NCBI GenBank assembly: GCA_017743585.1
Contig: JAGHYP010000016.1
Location: 1-18,258, forward strand
Origin: Chloroflexota bacterium
GTDB taxonomy: Bacteria > Chloroflexota > Anaerolineae > Aggregatilineales > UBA2796
Reading direction: 5' to 3'
DNA: 18,258 nucleotides
The notes beneath the pieces are model-generated. The model saw only the letters and a program-made list of their open reading frames with translations. It was not told the DNA's origin and made no database searches. Positions 14,407 to 18,258 of this stretch are shown here, piece by piece. Positions within the stretch are counted from its first letter, which is position 1; the number at the start of each line of letters is the position of its first letter. The translations under genes were made by a program, and so were the position numbers.

Positions 14407-15018
14407 TCACTCAGCTTGCGCGTCTTCAGGGCGATCATCGAGGATTGGCGTGCCGAGCGCGAAAAGTTGTGACAACGGCAGGCGGAAGCCAGGCAACAGG
14501 TCGCTCTCCAGCGCGCCATCTGAGGCGATCTGCTGCACCTCAAGCCGATCCGGCGCACTGCCCGCGCGGTAGATATCCGCTGTCTGGTCGTCAGGATAGA
14601 TGATCCACACTTCACGCACGCCGAGCGCCAGATAGCGCGCTGCCTTGCGCTGCAGGGCGGGGATCGAGTCGGAGGGCGAGACCACTTCGATTGCCAAGTC
14701 GGGTGGGATTTGGAAGAAGCCGCGCCGCCGTATGCCGCTCAGGCGCTCGGCGCGGATGAACGCCACGTCTGGCGAGAGCACATCGCGCGGCGTCAGCGCA
14801 AAGCCGGCGTCAGCGCCTGTCAGCACGCCTAGCCGCGCCGCGTAGACGTGACTGCCAAGCAGAATCGCAAGGCGCATGGCAATGACGGTCGGCAGCTCGC
14901 TGGATGGCGACATTTCGCGGATCGCTCCGTTATGTAGCTCAAAGCGCCTATCGGCGTTCTCAGGCAGCTTGAGGAACGCCTCAAAGTCGCTCACGCTCAG
15001 TTTCTCACGGACGCTCAT
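14407..15018 (-). CDS. Uma2-family (DUF820) PD-(D/E)XK nuclease-like protein, copy A
   Basis: The Uma2/DUF820 family, abundant in cyanobacteria and Chloroflexota, has a PD-(D/E)XK nuclease fold and unproven biological function. Motif residues visible in this roughly 203-residue protein are D85 in SPDVAFI, E112 in LAIEVVSPSD and K126 in LQRKAARYLALGVREVWIIYP (numbered from the GTG at 15021). The core therefore looks intact. ATG at 15018 is preferred over the adjacent GTG because GAGGTG, overlapping the stop codon of copy B, lies 5 nt upstream. This arrangement suggests translational coupling. Residues 46-74 differ greatly from copy B, while the following 113 or so residues are identical. prmA follows 18 bp downstream. 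Confidence 0.88.
   Translation of the reverse strand: MSVREKLSVSDFEAFLKLPENADRRFELHNGAIREMSPSSELPTVIAMRLAILLGSHVYAARLGVLTGADAGFALTPRDVLSPDVAFIRAERLSGIRRRGFFQIPPDLAIEVVSPSDSIPALQRKAARYLALGVREVWIIYPDDQTADIYRAGSAPDRLEVQQIASDGALESDLLPGFRLPLSQLFALGTPILDDRPEDAQAE
14438..14781. repeat. 344-bp perfect direct repeat, left unit (in Uma2 copy A)
   Basis: Every base matches 15061-15404, at an offset of 623 bp. Single mismatches at 14437/15060 and 14782/15405 bound the block. Identity decays beyond about 14810, recovers near 14890, and stays high to the gene start. Confidence 0.95.
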
Positions 15019-15026
15019 CACGCACC

Positions 15027-15641
15027 TCAGCGCTCGCTTGGCTCATCCTCAGGGCGATCGTCGAGGATTGGCGTGCCGAGCGCGAAAAGTTGTGACAACG
15101 GCAGGCGGAAGCCAGGCAACAGGTCGCTCTCCAGCGCGCCATCTGAGGCGATCTGCTGCACCTCAAGCCGATCCGGCGCACTGCCCGCGCGGTAGATATC
15201 CGCTGTCTGGTCGTCAGGATAGATGATCCACACTTCACGCACGCCGAGCGCCAGATAGCGCGCTGCCTTGCGCTGCAGGGCGGGGATCGAGTCGGAGGGC
15301 GAGACCACTTCGATTGCCAAGTCGGGTGGGATTTGGAAGAAGCCGCGCCGCCGTATGCCGCTCAGGCGCTCGGCGCGGATGAACGCCACGTCTGGCGAGA
15401 GCACGTCGTGCGGCGTCAGCGCGAAGCCGCCGTCGGGTGCAGTGACGAAGCCTAGGCCACGCTCGCGGACAAATGGACGCAAATAGCTGATCAGCTCGCT
15501 GGCGAGCAGCGTCGGCAGCTCACTGGATGGCGACATTTCGCAGATCGCTCCATTGTGTAGTTCGAAACGCTTATCGGCGTTCTCAGGCAGCTTGAGGAAC
15601 GCCTCAAAGTTGCTCACGTTCAGTTTCTCACAAGTGTCCAC
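15027..15641 (-). CDS. Uma2-family (DUF820) PD-(D/E)XK nuclease-like protein, copy B
   Basis: This 204-residue tandem paralogue of copy A has D84, E111 and K125 in the same motifs, so the nuclease-like core is intact. It starts with GTG behind AGGTGA, and its stop overlaps the ribosome site of copy A. The N-terminal 44 residues are close to copy A. Residues 45-73 (LLASELISYLRPFVRERGLG and following) diverge, and the C-terminal two thirds are identical. The glycosyltransferase-like relic ends 37 bp upstream on the same strand, so it may be cotranscribed with this gene. No clear promoter was found directly before it. Confidence 0.88.
   Translation of the reverse strand: MDTCEKLNVSNFEAFLKLPENADKRFELHNGAICEMSPSSELPTLLASELISYLRPFVRERGLGFVTAPDGGFALTPHDVLSPDVAFIRAERLSGIRRRGFFQIPPDLAIEVVSPSDSIPALQRKAARYLALGVREVWIIYPDDQTADIYRAGSAPDRLEVQQIASDGALESDLLPGFRLPLSQLFALGTPILDDRPEDEPSER
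15061..15404. repeat. 344-bp perfect direct repeat, right unit (in Uma2 copy B)
   Basis: This is the partner of 14438-14781. The absence of any synonymous difference over 344 bp, next to strongly diverged flanks inside the same two genes, points to recent gene conversion rather than a simple recent duplication. Confidence 0.95.
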
Positions 15642-15678
15642 AGTTCACCTCAAGCCTCGTCGCTAGCCGGCAGCTTCA

Positions 15679-16959
15679 CTAAGGGCCGGGCATGTGCCAA
15701 GCCCAAGGGCCGACATGCAAGGCGATGACCTCGCGTATAACTTGCATTCCCTGCGGGTGCTCCAGCCAGTATTGAATCATCCGCCAAGGCTCCACGATGA
15801 AAAAGCCTTCTGGGTTGGTCCACATCCACACAAGGAACGATCCGAAGTAGACAGACGTGTAGCAGATGAATATGACATAGAGTGTTATTACAGCTAGTCG
15901 ACCTGCACGCTTAAGCTTGCGCTGTATCCAGCTCGTAAAAATGACCGCGCCCAGCCCGTAAATGACGATGAGTTCGCTCATGCGACGCATGCCGTAGCTG
16001 TCGCCAGCGTGCCAGTCAAGGGCTGCCCCATTCACGATCAGCTGGGAAGCGAACATAACGAACAGCAACGCAGCCCATGCTTTGTCATGTCTATACAGGA
16101 GCAGCAATCCTACGAAAAACAAGCATACAATCGGCGAGTGCTGCAAGAGGATGCTGAGCACGAGAAGAAAGCGATTCTCGGCTTGCCAAAACTGACGACC
16201 CTCTAATTCGTTAAAGGGTATCACGAAAGGCGCGCCGAACATTTGATTCCAAATCAGCGGCAGAGGGAGCAAAGTTATAGCCGCTGTGACTCCGCTGAGC
16301 CAGAAGCCTTGCCACTGACGCTTGTGTGCCAGAATCAGCCAAGCAGCTGCAACGGAAACCGCAAGCTGCCATCTTGTGAGGACTGTCAAGCCTGCCATTA
16401 CGCCCATGAGCGCCCACATCCACGCTTTGGGCTTGTGCGAGGAGCTGCCTTCTCGGAATGCATCTAGCTGCACCACGAGAAGCCACATGAAGATAGCCAT
16501 TGTGAAGCTAGCACCGCTATGTGAATTCAAGATATCAACGGTGCTATGGTAAAGTAGGGGCGTCCCTACGAAAACGCTGAAAGACACTAGGGCTGCTAGC
16601 CATTCATCCAGCCAGCGCCGTCCGATCCAATACATTGCGCTGATAGTCTCTAGCGCCATCAAATTCGCGCCTAGCATCAGCCACAAGCTGTATGGGAGGC
16701 TAACACCTTGCATCTGGCGGAAATAATTTTGGTTATAGCTGAGCCAGTTGTTCTGAGAAAACCAATGCCCTGCGAGATAGAACGGCGCTTGGAGGAAAGC
16801 GATGCCAAAGGGAAATGCTATCCCAAAACGCCGGAGCTTGTGATTCCAACCTATCTGGTAAGTGTTGATCGAGCTTAGCTTATCAACCTGATTCTGAAGC
16901 TCTAAATCCCTATCTAGTATCAGAGTGTCTATCCACGCCAGATAGGCTATACCATCTCC
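15679..16959 (-). CDS. Multi-membrane glycosyltransferase-like protein, N-terminus missing (probable pseudogene)
   Basis: From 16959 the frame is open for 426 residues and begins GDGIAYLAWIDTLILDRDLE. This resembles the first extracytoplasmic loop of GT-C-type glycosyltransferases (acidic motif, then a membrane segment WNHKLRRFGIAFPFGIAFLQ and APFYLAGHW). At least eight hydrophobic segments follow, including a TRWQL stretch. An in-frame TAG at 16962-16960 sits immediately before the GDG motif, and there is no start codon with a ribosome site until an internal ATG at 16713, which would drop two conserved segments. The expected first membrane helix is therefore separated or lost. In the same frame upstream of TAG the sequence stays open (reading ADFKQIRPYFPRPAVN), so a nonsense mutation is also possible. 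The base composition is noticeably more AT-rich than its neighbours, suggesting transfer. The donor sugar and target are unknown. Confidence 0.65.
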   Translation of the reverse strand, partial: GDGIAYLAWIDTLILDRDLELQNQVDKLSSINTYQIGWNHKLRRFGIAFPFGIAFLQAPFYLAGHWFSQNNWLSYNQNYFRQMQGVSLPYSLWLMLGANLMALETISAMYWIGRRWLDEWLAALVSFSVFVGTPLLYHSTVDILNSHSGASFTMAIFMWLLVVQLDAFREGSSSHKPKAWMWALMGVMAGLTVLTRWQLAVSVAAAWLILAHKRQWQGFWLSGVTAAITLLPLPLIWNQMFGAPFVIPFNELEGRQFWQAENRFLLVLSILLQHSPIVCLFFVGLLLLYRHDKAWAALLFVMFASQLIVNGAALDWHAGDSYGMRRMSELIVIYGLGAVIFTSWIQRKLKRAGRLAVITLYVIFICYTSVYFGSFLVWMWTNPEGFFIVEPWRMIQYWLEHPQGMQVIREVIALHVGPWAWHMPGP

Positions 16960-17031
16960 CTAATTAACGGCCGGTCGAGGAAAATAAGGACGAATTTGCT
17001 TGAAATCAGCAGGACTACCAGAGAGGGAGGA

Positions 17032-17051
17032 AAGGCTCTGCGCAGAGCCTT
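17032..17051 (-). terminator. Perfect palindrome downstream of tRNA-Asn
   Basis: AAGGCTCT-GCGC-AGAGCCTT folds into an 8-bp stem with a 4-nt loop. It lies about 53 bp past the tRNA 3' end. On the plus strand it is followed by CAAAAATTT, and on the minus strand by a pyrimidine run (TCCTCCCTCTC). It is a plausible terminator for the tRNA transcript. Confidence 0.5.
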
Positions 17052-17104
17052 CAAAAATTTGCGCACAACAGCTCCTCAAAGCAGAGGAACTCAGAAGGAA
17101 GTAG

Positions 17105-17176
17105 CTCCGGAGGTAGGACTCGAACCTACAACCTAGCGGTTAACAGCCGCCCGCTCTGCCATTGAGCTACTCCGGA
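17105..17176 (-). tRNA. tRNA-Asn (anticodon GUU)
   Basis: The 72-nt gene folds as a standard cloverleaf. The acceptor stem is TCCGGAG/CTCCGGA with discriminator G. The D stem is GCTC/GAGC and the anticodon stem GGCGG/CCGCT, with loop CTGTTAA giving GUU. The T stem is GTAGG/CCTAC with loop TTCGAGT. No CCA is encoded. The U1-A72 pair and G73 agree with bacterial tRNA-Asn. The 3' end faces the broken glycosyltransferase-like gene. Confidence 0.97.
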
Positions 17177-17187
17177 ACACACCGAAA

Positions 17188-17216
17188 ATCCTATCAAGCG
17201 CCTCTTGAGTTGTCAA
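17188..17216 (-). promoter_or_regulatory. Promoter of tRNA-Asn
   Basis: On the minus strand TTGACA (17216-17211), a 17-bp spacer and TAGGAT (17193-17188) match sigma70 elements. Transcription would start about 5 nt before the mature tRNA end. Confidence 0.75.
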
Positions 17217-17235
17217 GGTGCGATCTGCGAGAAGA

Positions 17236-17265
17236 TTGGATAATCAAATAGCGGCGCGCTATACT
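17236..17265 (+). promoter_or_regulatory. Candidate promoter of the bactofilin gene
   Basis: TTGGAT at 17236-17241 and TATACT at 17260-17265 are separated by 18 bp. The start would be near 17272, leaving an untranslated leader of about 110 nt that contains only short weak hairpins. It is back to back with the tRNA promoter. Confidence 0.5.
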
Positions 17266-17384
17266 CTCTGAGGCAACCGGCGCGTACCGCCTCCTCGCCG
17301 ATTGTTCGTGAGTGCGACGAGAGCGATGCACGCCGTATAGCTGAGACAGCTAGAACAGATCGCGTTGTGTGGGAGAGCTATGTG

Positions 17385-17948
17385 ATGTTCGGAGGACGTA
17401 AGCCATCAACACCGCAACCGAGCGGCGCGCCAACGCCGCCTAATCCGCCGCCAGCGCCGCCGCCTGCCGTGACACCACCAACGCGCCCGACCGTCGGCTT
17501 CGAGACCGTGCTAGGTGCTAACACAGCCTTCAAGGGCGAGATCAAGAGCCGCGCCAACGTGCGGATTGATGGGCAGTTTGAAGGCGACGTACAGGTAGAC
17601 GGCAATCTACTCATCGGTGAGACGGCGCGCGTCCACGCCAACGTGCAAGCCAAGAGCGAAATTCGCATCGCAGGCGCTGTGCGCGGCGATGTCAGCGGCT
17701 ACAAGGTACATCTCGCGCGCACAGGACGAGTCTGGGGCGATATCACCACCAACTTTTTGGTGACCGAAGAGGGCGCTTTCATCGAGGGCAAGATCAACAT
17801 GATCAATCATCCTGCCCTTGAGCAAGGCTTCGGCGGAATCGCGCTGCCGTCGCCTGAAGTCAGCCTGTCCGCGCCCGATCGCGATGACGCGCGCGACGCC
17901 GTCGAAGCGGAGCTGATGGACGATGATCGTCCCAGCCGCGAAGGTTAG
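17385..17948 (+). CDS. Bactofilin family cytoskeletal protein
   Basis: Bactofilins polymerise without nucleotides into beta-helical filaments at the membrane and scaffold envelope processes. The 187-residue protein has a Pro/Thr-rich disordered N-terminus (5-36), then a short right-handed beta-helix domain at about 38-140 with the typical repeating pattern (KGEIKSRANVRIDGQFEGDV, GNLLIGETARVHANVQAK, IRIAGAVRGDVSGYKVHL, GRVWGDITTNFLVTEEGAFI), followed by an acidic tail. ATG at 17385 was chosen because GGGAGAG lies 8 nt upstream; an in-frame GTG at 17382 and another at 17367 are possible. It stands alone on its strand, divergent from tRNA-Asn. The usual peptidase M23 partner is not present here. 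Confidence 0.92.
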   Translation: MFGGRKPSTPQPSGAPTPPNPPPAPPPAVTPPTRPTVGFETVLGANTAFKGEIKSRANVRIDGQFEGDVQVDGNLLIGETARVHANVQAKSEIRIAGAVRGDVSGYKVHLARTGRVWGDITTNFLVTEEGAFIEGKINMINHPALEQGFGGIALPSPEVSLSAPDRDDARDAVEAELMDDDRPSREG

Positions 17949-17983
17949 CGCAGCGGCGCCGTCATCGCGATGCGCCAATCAGA

Positions 17984-18002
17984 GCGCAAGCTGACCTTGC
18001 GC
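17984..18002. terminator. Hairpin between convergent genes
   Basis: GCGCAAG-CTGAC-CTTGCGC is a perfect 7-bp stem with a 5-nt loop. It lies 36 bp after the bactofilin stop and 31 bp from the stop of the convergent gene, so it could terminate both. It has no U-tract. Confidence 0.5.
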
Positions 18003-18032
18003 GCAAATGAAGGATACTTGGGTCGCGCCGGG

Positions 18033-18257
18033 CTAGTGGCGCGCCTCCCACTCGCGCATGATCGTCATCAGGAACTCGCGCACGTCGGGATCGATCACTT
18101 CGGCAACAGTATCATAGAAGCGACCGTCCACTTCGATACGCACGCCGTGATCGGGCGTCGGCCGTACATGAATGCTGCGCGTGGAGAATTGCGGCGAAGC
18201 CAGCAGACGCGCCTGCAAGAATTCTTCGATTTGCTCGGCGATGCTGACCTCAGGCTG
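18033..18257 (-). CDS. Hypothetical protein, C-terminal part (runs off the window)
   Basis: The frame is open from the right edge to the stop at 18033 and gives about 74 residues, beginning QPEVSIAEQIEEFLQARLLA and ending FLMTIMREWEARH. The content is an amphipathic helix, a short beta hairpin (SIHVRPTPDHGVRIEVDGRFY) and a final acidic helix (VAEVIDPDVREFLMTIMREW). I do not recognise a domain. The true start lies outside the window; an in-frame TTG at 18218 is probably internal. It converges with the bactofilin gene. Confidence 0.65.
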   Translation of the reverse strand, partial: QPEVSIAEQIEEFLQARLLASPQFSTRSIHVRPTPDHGVRIEVDGRFYDTVAEVIDPDVREFLMTIMREWEARH

Positions 18258-18258
18258 C

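Noticed and set aside
13885..14472. 195-codon plus-strand open frame over prmA
   Set aside because: Antisense to the conserved prmA SAM-binding region; no ribosome site or family motif.
14438..15404. Insertion sequence or transposon explaining the 344-bp repeat
   Set aside because: The repeat lies wholly inside two homologous coding sequences. There is no transposase, terminal inverted repeat or target duplication.
15679..17176. Integrated element with attL/attR at tRNA-Asn
   Set aside because: No integrase and no second copy of the tRNA 3' end were seen in the window. Adjacency alone is not enough.

Overview
The window looks like a chromosomal piece of a Chloroflexota bacterium (possibly Anaerolineae-like or a thermophilic relative). 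This is inferred from a very long RNA polymerase beta-prime subunit with a large helical insertion, LytR-CpsA-Psr and transglutaminase envelope proteins with Thr/Pro-rich linkers, a bactofilin, and Arg/Ala-rich, GC-rich coding with many GCGC runs. No 16S rRNA or other decisive marker is present, so the placement is tentative.

Layout. Positions 1-521 hold no convincing complete gene. A D-2-hydroxyacid dehydrogenase (minus) and a TgpA-type transglutaminase membrane protein (plus) diverge from a promoter region with an inverted repeat. Downstream of the transglutaminase, on the opposite strand, is a decayed nanE relic. A DoxX-like membrane protein follows, behind a near-consensus promoter overlapped by two palindromes. 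Next come a strong hairpin, a CRP-type palindrome, and two tandem zinc-ribbon genes, a 64-residue ribbon-only copy and a full ribbon plus OB-fold copy. These converge on rpoC (minus), which has its own perfect -35/-10 promoter and a roughly 200-nt leader, and has no rpoB beside it within the window.

Beyond rpoC, a membrane-anchored extracytoplasmic protein (minus) and an LCP ligase-type protein (plus) diverge from a shared 222-bp control region. The LCP gene ends one base from the convergent prmA stop. prmA appears to be the last gene of a minus-strand run preceded by two Uma2-family genes that share a perfect 344-bp block. Upstream of these lies an N-terminally broken, AT-richer multi-membrane glycosyltransferase-like gene, then tRNA-Asn(GUU). 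A bactofilin gene (plus) diverges from the tRNA, and a partial hypothetical gene (minus) runs off the right edge.

Functionally the window mixes housekeeping genes (rpoC, prmA, tRNA-Asn), envelope genes (transglutaminase, LCP, bactofilin, anchored protein, glycosyltransferase relic) and a decaying or duplicating accessory layer (nanE relic, zinc-ribbon duplicate, Uma2 pair). I saw no CRISPR array, insertion sequence, rRNA or recognisable defence island. The points most worth follow-up are the Uma2 gene conversion, the rpoC insertion and isolation, the nested operators before the DoxX-like gene, and the two decayed genes.
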